The notes: generated by a model from the sequence alone, not told the origin. Counted from the first letter of the stretch, positions 32,556 to 41,583 are shown. The stretch is DNA of 46,084 bases from Woeseiaceae bacterium (GCA_030065985.1 JASJCM010000021.1:1-46084), one strand, 5' to 3'. Numbers and translations: made by a program.

Positions 32556-34205
32556 ATGATTAGAAGGCATGGACTATTTAGACACGCCTTTCTCCTGCTA
32601 TTCGTATCACTTGGACTAGGACTGGCAGGCTGTGAAGGCGACGATGGCGCCCCGGGCGCTGCCGGCGCTGCCGGCGCTGCCGGCGCAGACGGTGCCGATG
32701 GCATCAACTGCTGGGACCTGAACGCTAACGGCGTCGCAGATCCAGAGGAAGACATCAATGGCGACGGTGTTGTCGACGTACGCGACTGCAACGCCTATGC
32801 CAGCGGTGCCTACTCCGTCGACCAGTTGCACAAAGGCTGGTTTACCGAAAACACCTATGAAGGCACCAAGTCGTGCCTGAACTGCCACGGCAAGATCGCC
32901 GACGAGTTCATCACCACGGGTCACTTTACGTGGGAAGGCGTCGCCACGAATATCGAAGGATTCGAAGGCGGCATCCACGGCAAGAACGACATCCTGAACA
33001 ACTTCTGCATTGCCGTTCCATCGAATGAAGGCCGCTGCACGAATTGCCATGCAGGTTACGGCTACGCCAACCAGGCCTTTGATTTTGGCGATCCCGACAA
33101 TGCCGATTGCCTCGTTTGCCATGATCAGACGACGACGTACGCAAAAGCCAAGACGACGGCAGGACTGCCTGAACCTGCGGTTGACCTGCAGCTCGTCGCC
33201 CAAAGCGTTGCGATGAACGGCGGCAGGCCGACGATCGACAACTGCATTGACTGCCATGCCAAGGCAGGCGGTGGCGACAACGTCAAACATGGTGATCTGT
33301 CCATGTCACTCGTTAACACGACCCGTGAATACGACGTGCACATGGGTACGGACGGCGCCGACTTCGAATGCGTTGCCTGCCACCAGGTCGAACGCGATGT
33401 CGACGGCAATATGCTGTCACACGGTATCGGCGGTATGCCGTACCACTCAGTTGACGAAGGCGAGATGAAACAGTGCGACGATTGCCACGGCAACGCACTG
33501 AATATCCACGCCGGCAGCTCGGTCGAGGGCGTCCTTACGACTGTAACCGCGCACCAGAGACTGGCATGCCAGGCCTGCCACATCCCGGCATTCGCCCGCA
33601 ATCAGTCGACGAAAGTCGAGTGGTACTGGGAAGACGCTGGCCAGGATATCGATCCGATTCCGATCGATCCGGCCACGGGACGCGCAACCTATGACAAGAA
33701 GAAAGGCTCGTTCGTATGGGCAAACAACGTACGTCCGACGCTGTTGTGGTTCAACGGCAAGTATGAGAAGGCGCTGATCAACGTCAACGACACATTTACG
33801 ACGCAGCCAGCCGTACTTGCGGATCCGCAGGGCGACTTTAGCGACCCGAACGCAATGATCTATCCGTTCAAGAAGATGATTGGCAACCAGCCGTACGATA
33901 CGGACGACAACCAGATTCTCGTGCCACACCTGTTTGGCATGGCGGGCGGCCCGAACCCGTTCTGGGTTTCCTACGACTGGGATCTCGCACTGCGCGATGC
34001 GGATGCAATTACGGGTCAGGGCTACAGCGGCAGCTTCGACTTTGCCGACACCGTAATGTACCTCTCGGTCAACCACGAGATCGCCCCGAAAGAGCAGGCT
34101 CTCGGATTTAACGGCGCCTGCGGCGATTGCCATACCGGTGCGGGACTCGACTGGGCGGCCCTCGGCTGGACCGACGACCCGGCCAATGGAGGTACCCGAC
34201 TCTGA
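32556..34205 (+). CDS. Octaheme cytochrome c, tetrathionate reductase (OTR) family, as a stalked lipoprotein
   Basis: 549 residues; ribosome site AGGGAGA. Lipoprotein signal ends LGLAG-Cys26. Residues 28-49 are Gly-X-Y collagen-like triplets (GAAGAAGAAGADGAD). Residues 54-77 form two back-to-back 12-residue EF-hand/dockerin-like loops (DLNANGVADPEE and DINGDGVVDVRD) flanked by Cys52 and Cys78. Eight CXXCH motifs run from Cys107 to Cys522. The core strongly recalls Shewanella OTR: NNFCIAVPSNEGRCTNCH, DCLVCHD, GGGDNVKHGDL, YDVHM. OTR reduces tetrathionate, nitrite and hydroxylamine in vitro; its true substrate is uncertain. The lipid anchor and stalk suggest a surface or outer-membrane location, unlike the plain periplasmic form. 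Own terminator downstream; divergent from tetR. Confidence 0.9.
   Translation: MIRRHGLFRHAFLLLFVSLGLGLAGCEGDDGAPGAAGAAGAAGADGADGINCWDLNANGVADPEEDINGDGVVDVRDCNAYASGAYSVDQLHKGWFTENTYEGTKSCLNCHGKIADEFITTGHFTWEGVATNIEGFEGGIHGKNDILNNFCIAVPSNEGRCTNCHAGYGYANQAFDFGDPDNADCLVCHDQTTTYAKAKTTAGLPEPAVDLQLVAQSVAMNGGRPTIDNCIDCHAKAGGGDNVKHGDLSMSLVNTTREYDVHMGTDGADFECVACHQVERDVDGNMLSHGIGGMPYHSVDEGEMKQCDDCHGNALNIHAGSSVEGVLTTVTAHQRLACQACHIPAFARNQSTKVEWYWEDAGQDIDPIPIDPATGRATYDKKKGSFVWANNVRPTLLWFNGKYEKALINVNDTFTTQPAVLADPQGDFSDPNAMIYPFKKMIGNQPYDTDDNQILVPHLFGMAGGPNPFWVSYDWDLALRDADAITGQGYSGSFDFADTVMYLSVNHEIAPKEQALGFNGACGDCHTGAGLDWAALGWTDDPANGGTRL
32658..32684 (+). repeat. Three tandem 9-bp repeats encoding the collagen-like tract
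   Basis: GCTGCCGGC is repeated three times without error, encoding Ala-Ala-Gly triplets. In-frame slippage could lengthen or shorten the stalk. Confidence 0.85.
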
Positions 34206-34244
34206 CGAACCCCCCTTGCCATAAACAATAAGAACTATGGCATT

Positions 34245-34273
34245 TGAGGCGCCTGCAATGGGCGCCTCATTTT
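34245..34273 (+). terminator. Terminator of the octaheme cytochrome gene
   Basis: Perfect 9-bp stem TGAGGCGCC (34245-34253) / GGCGCCTCA (34261-34269), 7-base loop, then TTTT. It sits 40 bases after the stop and touches the stop codon of the convergent M20 peptidase gene. Confidence 0.85.
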
Positions 34274-35702
34274 ATTGGCGCGCCCTATCGCTGCCGATGT
34301 CTGTCAACAGGTTGTACCAGTGGTCGAGGGCCTTGAAGAAGGAGTCGACCGGGACACGCTCGTTGAGGCCGTGGGCAAACATGTCCTCTGGCCGCATCGA
34401 CAAACCGCCAGTCCCGTACGACGGCATGCCGGCCATGCGCGTATGCAGGCTGTCTGTCGCGCCCGACGCCATGTACGGAACCAGCGGCACGTCGCCGTAT
34501 TGACTGCGCGCAGCATCGGCGACAGCAGCCGTAACGTCCTCGCGCAACTCGGACATGGGGCCCTCCCAGGCGGGAAATGCGATCGTGATCTCGAGATCGG
34601 GATTGCCGGCCGCCTGCATGAGCTGCTCGCGAACCTCGGTCTCGGGGACGCCAGGGAACAGCCGGCAATTAACCGTCGCGGTCGCCGTCTGCGGCAAGGC
34701 ATTCTCGGCATGGCCTGCCTTCAGCATGGTCGCGACGCAGGTTGTTCCGGTCGTCGCGTTGAAGGCAGGGTACTTGCTGAGGACTGCGCGCGCCGCAGGA
34801 TCATTGGGATCGCGGGCATAAGACGCCATCGCGTCACCGACATCACCTTCTACAAGCGACGACATTTCTTCGAAGTACCTCTGCGTTACTTCATTCATCC
34901 GTGCCGGAAACTGGTGCTGCTCGATGTTTTTCAGCACGGCGGCCAACTCGTAAATCGCGTTATCTGATCGAGGCACTGAACTGTGACCGCCCGGGTTACG
35001 CATCGTCAGCTCGTATGTCACGTAGGTTTTTTCGGCCGCCTGCAGATTGTAGGAAACATCGTTGTGGTCGAGGTCGCGGTAACCGCCGCCGGCATCACTG
35101 TTCAGGACATACTCGGCATCGATGAGCTGGCGGTGGTCCGTCAACAGGTGCTGGATCGTCTCCATCGTCGTTTCCTCGTCACCTGTAAACGCGACAATGA
35201 GATCGCGCGTCGGCGTGAATCCCTCGCGCTGCAGTCGCAGGAACGCCGACGTCAGCGCCGTCACGCCAGTCTTGTTGTCGGACGTGCCGCGGCCGAAGAA
35301 GAAGCCGTCCTCCTCGATCAGCACGAAAGGCTCGCGCACCCAATCGGAGCGAATTGCATCGACGACGTCCATATGGGCCAGAAGCAAGACGGGTTTGCGG
35401 TTGGCAAGTCCGTTGCCTCGGAAACGCACAACCAGCGAAGCGACCTCCTCGCCCGTCGATATGGTCTGCCGAATGACTTTCACATCCTCGCCGTCGAAGC
35501 CGGCGTCGAGAAAGTACATGGCGAGGTAATCAGCCATGGCCGGGACCTGACCGTGCCCGGCAGCTGTGCGCATCCCGATGATGTCGCGGAAGAGCTCCAA
35601 CGCCTCGCGCTGGTAGTCCTCGGTGTACTGGGAACTGTGGGCCTGGGCGTTAACTGCGGCAGCGGCGGTCAGGAAACCCAATGCGACGAGCAGTCGAATC
35701 AT
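34272..35702 (-). CDS. Secreted M20-family metallopeptidase
   Basis: 476 residues from ATG at 35702, behind AAGGGGGTG; the frame is open to 35783 but the added residues precede an obvious signal peptide (MIRLLVALGFLTAAAAVNA-QA). Catalytic features: His110 and Asp112 in LAHMDVVD, Asp142 in GRGTSDNKTG, Glu176-Glu177 in TGDEET, an Asp in NSDAGGG, and a lid domain with MRNPGGHSSVPR. It should act in the periplasm on dipeptides or N-acylated amino acids. Divergent, with only 80 bases between, from a secreted amidohydrolase gene, suggesting joint control of peptide or amide breakdown. Confidence 0.9.
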   Translation of the reverse strand: MIRLLVALGFLTAAAAVNAQAHSSQYTEDYQREALELFRDIIGMRTAAGHGQVPAMADYLAMYFLDAGFDGEDVKVIRQTISTGEEVASLVVRFRGNGLANRKPVLLLAHMDVVDAIRSDWVREPFVLIEEDGFFFGRGTSDNKTGVTALTSAFLRLQREGFTPTRDLIVAFTGDEETTMETIQHLLTDHRQLIDAEYVLNSDAGGGYRDLDHNDVSYNLQAAEKTYVTYELTMRNPGGHSSVPRSDNAIYELAAVLKNIEQHQFPARMNEVTQRYFEEMSSLVEGDVGDAMASYARDPNDPAARAVLSKYPAFNATTGTTCVATMLKAGHAENALPQTATATVNCRLFPGVPETEVREQLMQAAGNPDLEITIAFPAWEGPMSELREDVTAAVADAARSQYGDVPLVPYMASGATDSLHTRMAGMPSYGTGGLSMRPEDMFAHGLNERVPVDSFFKALDHWYNLLTDIGSDRARQ

Positions 35703-35782
35703 GAACACCCCCTTGTAGTCGTTCCGCGAGCGTAGCACGATAGTCAGCACTGCCGGATAACAACAACAAACGGGAGAAGCCA

Positions 35783-37078
35783 ATGCGCCGCAGCCTGCTT
35801 ACGCTCTGTCTGACTGTCCTTGCCGCCAATGCCTGGGCCGAGGCGGTGCTCATCAATGACGTGCGCATATTCAACGGTGTCGACGCGAAGCTGTCGCGCG
35901 GGAACGTCCTTGTCGTCGATGGCGTCATCGAGGCCATTTCCAATGACGCTATCACCGCGCCCGAGGGTGCCACGGTCATTGCCGGCAACAACCGTATTCT
36001 GACTCCCGGCTTCATCGACCTGCACGTGCACCTGAGCATGCACACGCCGCGAGGCTCAGGTGGCGAGCACGCGACTGCGGTAGGCGCACGCACAGTCGCG
36101 GCCGCGAAGTTCTTCCTGGATCACGGCTTCACGACCATCCGCGACGCGGGTGGCACGCACCCGGACCTGGCGCGCGCCTATAACAGTGGTCAGCTATACG
36201 GCCCGCGCGTGTTCCCATCCGGAGCGATCGTTTCGCAGACAGCGGGCCACGGGGACTGGCGCAATCGCTACGATCCGCATCCGACCCATACCGGCACGAG
36301 CCCGTACCTCGCCTCGGACAATTCGATACTTGCAGACGGCGTCGACGCAACGCTCGTCGCGGTGCGCGAGAACCTCAAGAACGGTGCGACGCAGATCAAG
36401 ATCATGGGCGGCGGCGGCGTGATGTCGGATTTCGACCCGATCCATTCGCTGCAACCGTCACCCGCTGAGATTCGTGCCGCCGTGCAGGCAGCCGGCGACT
36501 GGGGAACCTACGTGCTGGCTCACGCGTACACGAGCGAGGCAGTCACGCGCCTCGTCGAGAACGGCGTCAAATGCATCGAGCATGGCCTGCTGATCGATGA
36601 GAAGACCGCAAAGCTGGTCAAGGCCAACGACGTTGCAATCAGCACCCAGCTCGTCATCTTCCGCTCGCTCATCGGCATCCCGGACCTGCCCGACCTGCAG
36701 AAGCGGAAGGCTCGCCAGGTGCGCGCCGGCCAGGAGAACCTGATCAGGCTCATCAAGAAATATGACATAACGACCGGCTTCTCGACCGACTTCATCTTCG
36801 GTCAGTACCAGGGACTGCCGCGCGAATTCACCGAACGTGCCAATTTCTGGTCGAACGCCGAAGTCCTGCACCAGGCCACGGCAGAGAGCGCCGAGATCAT
36901 TCGCATGTCCGGCAAACTCAATCGCCACGGGGATTTTGGCGAGATTCGCGTGGGCTGGGTCGCGGACCTGCTGCTGCACAATGGCGAGGTGCTCGACGAT
37001 TTGTCGGTGCTGGCCGACCCGGAGGCGAATCTCGCGCTTATAATGAAAGGCGGCGAGATCATAAAAGCAAAGCTCTAG
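35783..37078 (+). CDS. Secreted metal-dependent amidohydrolase
   Basis: 431 residues, GGGAG ribosome site. A signal peptide (MRRSLLTLCLTVLAANAWA) precedes an amidohydrolase barrel: metal His81 and His83 (DLHVHLSMHTPRG), Lys in TQIKIMGGGG, His in LAHAYTS and CIEHGLL, Asp in GFSTDFIFG. It belongs to the same imidazolonepropionase/prolidase-like group as the protein at 20853-22130 but the two differ widely in sequence, so it is an old paralogue, not a recent duplicate. Substrate probably an amide or dipeptide. Divergent from the secreted M20 peptidase. Confidence 0.88.
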   Translation: MRRSLLTLCLTVLAANAWAEAVLINDVRIFNGVDAKLSRGNVLVVDGVIEAISNDAITAPEGATVIAGNNRILTPGFIDLHVHLSMHTPRGSGGEHATAVGARTVAAAKFFLDHGFTTIRDAGGTHPDLARAYNSGQLYGPRVFPSGAIVSQTAGHGDWRNRYDPHPTHTGTSPYLASDNSILADGVDATLVAVRENLKNGATQIKIMGGGGVMSDFDPIHSLQPSPAEIRAAVQAAGDWGTYVLAHAYTSEAVTRLVENGVKCIEHGLLIDEKTAKLVKANDVAISTQLVIFRSLIGIPDLPDLQKRKARQVRAGQENLIRLIKKYDITTGFSTDFIFGQYQGLPREFTERANFWSNAEVLHQATAESAEIIRMSGKLNRHGDFGEIRVGWVADLLLHNGEVLDDLSVLADPEANLALIMKGGEIIKAKL

Positions 37079-37190
37079 CGCGGCGGGACAGCAGGCCCCG
37101 CGGCCGCAACAATACGGTGATAAACCGAAATATCCGCCCAGATTTCAGCGCGCTAAGCTTGCCGCATAACAAGACTGAGAGGACAAGCTC

Positions 37191-39227
37191 ATGCCCTATT
37201 CTACTGCTGACATCCGTAACGTCTGCCTTGTGGGACCGAGCCACGCGGGAAAGACCCTGCTGACCGAGGCGCTGCTCCAGGCCGGAGGGAAAATTTCCGA
37301 GAAAGGCTCGATTGAAAAAGGCACTACGGTTTCCGACTTCACCGCGCGCGAGAAAGAAGTCGGGCATTCACAGTACAACTCAGTCTGTCACCTCGATCAC
37401 GAGGGCATTCACGTCAATCTCATCGACACGCCGGGATACCGCGATTTCTTCGGTCGCGCCCTCTCGGTCATGCCGGCTGCGGAGACGGCGGCGATCGTCA
37501 TCAATGCCGCGGAAGGCGTTGAGATGATGGCGCGTCGCATGATGGACGCCGCGCACGACCAGCGCATGAGCCGCATGATCATCGTCAACAAGATCGACGC
37601 GCAGGACGTGGACCTCGAGAAGGTCTTCAACGACATCCAGGAGGCTTTTGGCCCCGAGTGCCTGCCGATGAACCTGCCGTCAGCCGACGGCACCAAGGTC
37701 GTCGACTGCTTCTTCCAGCTTGAAGGCGACGAGACGGCGTTCAGCTCGGTCAAGGAAGCGCACGTGCAGATCGTCGACCAGGTTGTCGAGGTCGACGAAG
37801 AGCTCATGGAGCTGTATCTCGAGCAGGGTCAGGAGCTCGAACCCGAGCAGCTGCACGACCCGTTCGAGAAAGCGCTGCGCGAAGAGCATCTGGTACCCGT
37901 CTGCTTTGTCTCGGCAGAGACCGGCGCCGGCATCCGCCAGCTCCTGCAGATCTTCGAACGACTGATGCCGAACCCGACCGAAGCCAACCCGCCCATCTTC
38001 CTGAAAGGCGAAGGCCCCGATGCCGAAGAAGTCAGCGTCACGCCGGATCCGGACGCGCATGCCATCGCCCACGTATTCATGGTCAATGTCGACCCGTTCA
38101 AAGGCAGACTGGCTCTGTTCCGTATCCACCAGGGATCGATCGATGCCGGGAACCAGCTGTTTGTCGGTGATGCGCGCAAGCCGTTCAAGGCGACGCAGTT
38201 GCTCAAGGTCAACGGCGACAGGCATGGCAAGATCGAACACGCCGTTCCGGGCGACATCTGCGCCGTGCCACGCGTCGAGGAAGCGCACTACGACGCCGTT
38301 CTGCACGACTCGCACGACGAAGACCATTTCCACCTGAAGCCTATCCAGCTGCCCAGACCGATGTTTGGCCTCGCGATCCGGCCGAAGGAAGACAAGGAAG
38401 CACAGAAAGTCTCCGACGCGCTGCATGTCGCGGAAGCCGAAGATCCCTCGATCGACGTTGAACACATCGTGTCCCTCAACGAGGTCGTTCTGCGCGGGCT
38501 CGGCGAGCTGCATCTCGCGACCGTGCTGCAGCAGATCAAGGACCGCCACGACATCGAGGTCATCACGCAGCTGCCATCGATCGCGTATCGCGAAACGATT
38601 ACGGCCAAAGCCGAAGGCCACCATCGTCACAAGAAACAGACCGGCGGCGCCGGCCAGTTTGGCGAGGTCTATCTGCGCGTCGAACCGTTGAAACAAGGCG
38701 AAGGCTTCGAGTTTGGCAGTGAAGTCGTGGGCGGCGCGATTCCGAGTCAGTTCATCCCGGCGGTAGAAACCGGCGTGAAGCAGGCAATGGCGGAAGGCGC
38801 CGTAAACGGCTACCCGATGCAGGACGTTCGCGTGGTCGTCTACGACGGCAAGCATCACAACGTCGATTCGAAGGAAATCGCTTTCATTCAGGCGGGCAAG
38901 AAGGCCTTCCTCGAGGCGGTCGCTAAAGCGCGCCCGATCGTCATGGAGCCGATCGTCGACGCAGAGTTCACGATTCCGACCGACGCCGTTGGCGGCGTGA
39001 CCGGTGACCTGTCCGGCATGCGCGGCATGATCACCGGTACTGATGCGCTACCTGACAGTCGCGCTGTCGTATCCGGTCAGGTGCCGTTGCAGGAATTGCA
39101 GGGTTACCACTCGCGGTTGAAATCGCTGACAGGCGGTGACGGCAATTTCACGATGGACTTCAGCCACTACGCCGAAGTACCGCCAAACGAGTTGAAACAG
39201 CTCAAGGAAGCCGCTGAACAGGCCTGA
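37191..39227 (+). CDS. fusA: EF-G-2-type translation elongation factor G homologue
   Basis: 678 residues. The GTPase domain has an altered G1 loop (GPSHAGKTLLTEALL, about 15-30, in place of GHVDAGKTT), G3 DTPGYRDF and G4 NKID. Domains II-V follow, with HRHKKQTGGAGQFGEVYLRVEP, GGAIPSQFIPAVETGVKQA and LTGGDGNFTMDFSHYAEVPP. These match the second EF-G type typified by Thermus EF-G-2, which binds GTP but is not the main translocase. No ribosomal protein or tuf genes adjoin it, in contrast to housekeeping fusA. Ribosome site GAGAGGA. Its physiological role is not established. Confidence 0.88.
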   Translation: MPYSTADIRNVCLVGPSHAGKTLLTEALLQAGGKISEKGSIEKGTTVSDFTAREKEVGHSQYNSVCHLDHEGIHVNLIDTPGYRDFFGRALSVMPAAETAAIVINAAEGVEMMARRMMDAAHDQRMSRMIIVNKIDAQDVDLEKVFNDIQEAFGPECLPMNLPSADGTKVVDCFFQLEGDETAFSSVKEAHVQIVDQVVEVDEELMELYLEQGQELEPEQLHDPFEKALREEHLVPVCFVSAETGAGIRQLLQIFERLMPNPTEANPPIFLKGEGPDAEEVSVTPDPDAHAIAHVFMVNVDPFKGRLALFRIHQGSIDAGNQLFVGDARKPFKATQLLKVNGDRHGKIEHAVPGDICAVPRVEEAHYDAVLHDSHDEDHFHLKPIQLPRPMFGLAIRPKEDKEAQKVSDALHVAEAEDPSIDVEHIVSLNEVVLRGLGELHLATVLQQIKDRHDIEVITQLPSIAYRETITAKAEGHHRHKKQTGGAGQFGEVYLRVEPLKQGEGFEFGSEVVGGAIPSQFIPAVETGVKQAMAEGAVNGYPMQDVRVVVYDGKHHNVDSKEIAFIQAGKKAFLEAVAKARPIVMEPIVDAEFTIPTDAVGGVTGDLSGMRGMITGTDALPDSRAVVSGQVPLQELQGYHSRLKSLTGGDGNFTMDFSHYAEVPPNELKQLKEAAEQA

Positions 39228-39251
39228 CTTTGACAGCAGGGGGAAGAAGAG

Positions 39252-39278
39252 AAGGGCGCCTCACGGCGCCCTTTCTCT
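39252..39278. terminator. Terminator between EF-G-2 and the CNB-domain gene, possibly bidirectional
   Basis: AAGGGCGCC (39252-39260) / GGCGCCCTT (39265-39273) with loop TCAC, extended outward by AGAG/CTCT with a one-base bulge. TTTCTCT follows on the plus strand and TTCTCTTCTT on the minus. It lies between two convergent genes and could serve both. Confidence 0.7.
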
Positions 39279-39285
39279 GTGGTCG

Positions 39286-39765
39286 TCAGTAACGTCCGTG
39301 CTGTTTGAATATGTAGTTCGACAGCTCGACGAACTCCGTATTCATGCGATGCATGATCCGGTGTGCGGAACGGGCGACCGCGCGCATGACCTTGTAGACA
39401 AGCTGCGGATTGCTGTCGACGATGCCTTCGAACGCCTCGCGCGACAGGCTCACGACGTGCGTCTCACACAGCGCTCGCAGGCTGACCGTGTGCGGTGCGC
39501 CGTCGACGAAACTCAGTTCGCCGACCAGCTCGCCATCGCGCAGGACGGCAAGGCTTGCAAGGTCGCCCCCGGCGGTACGCTTCACGACTTCGAGCTTGCC
39601 CATCAGCACGACATGCAGTGAGTCGTCGCTCGTGCCTTCGTTGAACAGGAACTCGCCGTCAGCGAGCTCTCGCTCGCTCATAAGGGCTCCCAGCGTTTTC
39701 GCCTCTTCGTCCGAGAGCTCTGCTCCCAGCGACGAGTTCTCAATCAATCGTGCTATCTCGTTCAT
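39286..39765 (-). CDS. Single cyclic-nucleotide-binding-domain protein
   Basis: 159 residues from ATG at 39765 (MNEIARLIENS); longer readings to 39801 have no ribosome site. The cNMP-binding fold is clear: ADGEFLFNEGTSDDSLHVVLMGKLEVVKR, then the phosphate-binding cassette region VLRDGELVGELSFVDGAPHTVSLRAL, where the usual Arg-Thr/Ser pair is replaced by His-Thr, so nucleotide binding may be altered. A C-terminal helix (VYKVMRAVARSAHRIMHRMN) follows, but no DNA-binding helix-turn-helix. Probably a sensor or docking domain acting on a partner protein, not a Crp-type regulator. Confidence 0.82.
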   Translation of the reverse strand: MNEIARLIENSSLGAELSDEEAKTLGALMSERELADGEFLFNEGTSDDSLHVVLMGKLEVVKRTAGGDLASLAVLRDGELVGELSFVDGAPHTVSLRALCETHVVSLSREAFEGIVDSNPQLVYKVMRAVARSAHRIMHRMNTEFVELSNYIFKQHGRY

Positions 39766-39851
39766 GGTACGTACTATCCGCTGCGGCATATACGGGGTCA
39801 ATTGGGGTTACCCACATCGCGCAGATTGGCCAATAAGTGGACAATACTCGC

Positions 39852-41531
39852 ATGACCAAGCTAACCAAAAGTTACATGGTAGGGGAAGGTACGGGTCAGT
39901 TACTCTACGAGACCATCGGTACCTGCTTCGACCGTGTCGTTAATCGCCATCCCGACAACCTCGCACTCGTGGTTCGCCACCAGGACATCCGCTGGACGTA
40001 CAAGAAGCTTCAGCAGGAAGTCGATCGACTGGCTTGCGGCCTGATTGCGCTCGGCATCGAGCCCGGAGACCGCGTTGGTGTCTGGGGTCCCAACAGCTAC
40101 GAATGGGTTATAACGCAGTTTGCAACGGCCAAGATTGGCGCCATTCTAGTCAACGTCAATCCCGCGTATCGCCTGTTCGAACTTGAATTCGTCCTCAACA
40201 AGGTCGAGTGCAAAGCGATCATCGCGGCAGAGAAGTTCAAGAGCAGCGAATACCTGAACATGCTCAACGCGCTGGCACCTGAGCTCGCAACGTGTGAACC
40301 GGGTTACCTGCGTGCCGGCAAACTGCCGAACCTGACGACCGTGATCCGCATGGGCGAGGAGCGTTCGCCCGGCATGTTCAATTTCGAAGACGTCTGCAAT
40401 CTGGGCGGCGACGAAGAGTATGCCCGACTTGCCGCGCTGCGTGACGTGCTGCTGCCGGATGACGCGATCAATATCCAGTTCACGAGCGGCACAACGGGCA
40501 ACCCGAAGGGCGCCACGCTGACGCACTGCAACATCCTCAACAACGGCTACGAATCGGGCAAAGGCATGGCGCTGACGCCCGACGACAGGCTCTGCATCCC
40601 GGTACCGCTTTACCACTGCTTCGGCATGGTCCTGGGCGTCCTGGCCGCTGTTACCCGCGGCGCAACCATGGTGTTCCCGAGCCCGGTGTTTGACCCGCTC
40701 ACGACACTACAGGCCGTCCAGGCTGAGAAATGCACGGCCCTGCACGGTGTCCCGACGATGTTCGTTACCGAGCTCGATCATCCCGAGTTCGCGAGTTTCG
40801 ACGTCTCGACGCTGCGCACCGGCATCATTGCGGGCGCACCCTGCCCCGAGAAGCTGATGCAGCAGATCATCGATGACCTGCACATGCAGAACGTTCTTAT
40901 CGGTTACGGCCAGACGGAAGTCAGCCCGATCAACCACATGACGCTGCCCGAGGATTCACTTGAAAATCGCACACAGACGGTAGGCCGCCCGATTCCGTAC
41001 GTCGAGATCAAAATCGTCGATGCGAACAACCGGGTTGTGCCGATCGGCGAACAGGGCGAAATCTGTACGCGCGGTTATTCCGTGATGAAAGGCTATTGGG
41101 GCGATCCTGAGCAGACCGCTGAGACGATAGTCAACGGCTGGCTGCACTCCGGCGATCTCGGCACGATGAACGAAGACGGCTACGTGCGCATCACCGGACG
41201 CATCAAGGACATGATTATTCGTGGCGGCGAGAACATCTATCCGCGCGAAATCGAGGAGTTCCTGTACACGCACCCCAAGATTGCCGAGGTGCAGGTATTC
41301 GGCGTCGAAGACCCCAAGATGGGCGAGGAAGTGTGCGCCTGGATCCAGCTCGTGGACGGCGAAACGTCGACGGAGGAAGAGATTCGCGATTTCTGCCGCG
41401 GCCAGATCACGCATTTCAAGATTCCGCGCTACGTCCGCTTCGTCGACGAGTATCCGATGACGGTTACAGGTAAAATACGTAAAATCGACATGAGGGCTAT
41501 GATGGCGGAAGAGCTCAGGGGAGCCGCCTGA
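39852..41531 (+). CDS. AMP-binding fatty-acyl-CoA synthetase family protein
   Basis: 559 residues from ATG at 39852; a GTG at 39837 is also in frame and neither has a clear ribosome site. ANL-superfamily motifs: A3 FTSGTTGNPKGATLTH, YHCFGM, A5 YGQTE, A7 HSGDLGTMNEDGYVRITGRIKDMIIRGGENIYP, and the catalytic Lys in VTGKIRKIDMR. The sequence resembles medium/long-chain acyl-CoA ligases of the acyl-CoA synthetase group. It activates fatty acids with ATP and CoA. First gene of a lipid operon: the patatin and lipase genes that follow would supply its fatty acids. Confidence 0.9.
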   Translation: MTKLTKSYMVGEGTGQLLYETIGTCFDRVVNRHPDNLALVVRHQDIRWTYKKLQQEVDRLACGLIALGIEPGDRVGVWGPNSYEWVITQFATAKIGAILVNVNPAYRLFELEFVLNKVECKAIIAAEKFKSSEYLNMLNALAPELATCEPGYLRAGKLPNLTTVIRMGEERSPGMFNFEDVCNLGGDEEYARLAALRDVLLPDDAINIQFTSGTTGNPKGATLTHCNILNNGYESGKGMALTPDDRLCIPVPLYHCFGMVLGVLAAVTRGATMVFPSPVFDPLTTLQAVQAEKCTALHGVPTMFVTELDHPEFASFDVSTLRTGIIAGAPCPEKLMQQIIDDLHMQNVLIGYGQTEVSPINHMTLPEDSLENRTQTVGRPIPYVEIKIVDANNRVVPIGEQGEICTRGYSVMKGYWGDPEQTAETIVNGWLHSGDLGTMNEDGYVRITGRIKDMIIRGGENIYPREIEEFLYTHPKIAEVQVFGVEDPKMGEEVCAWIQLVDGETSTEEEIRDFCRGQITHFKIPRYVRFVDEYPMTVTGKIRKIDMRAMMAEELRGAA

Positions 41532-41583
41532 CGGGAGAATAGCGATCGTATTCAAGAACCGGCTTAAAAAGCTCGAAGCGGCG

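Noticed and set aside
32640..32700. GC-rich repeat in the octaheme gene as a possible CRISPR or intergenic repeat
   Set aside because: Units are 9 bases, contiguous and in frame with the collagen-like protein tract; there are no spacers.
37680..38858. Open 392-codon minus-strand frame opposite EF-G-2
   Set aside because: Antisense shadow of a conserved GTPase gene; Arg/Asp/Val-rich with no motif.
39241..39280. Repeat at the EF-G-2 3' end as a mobile-element end
   Set aside because: It is a symmetric stem with T-rich flanks between convergent genes, best explained as a terminator; no transposase or target duplication is present.
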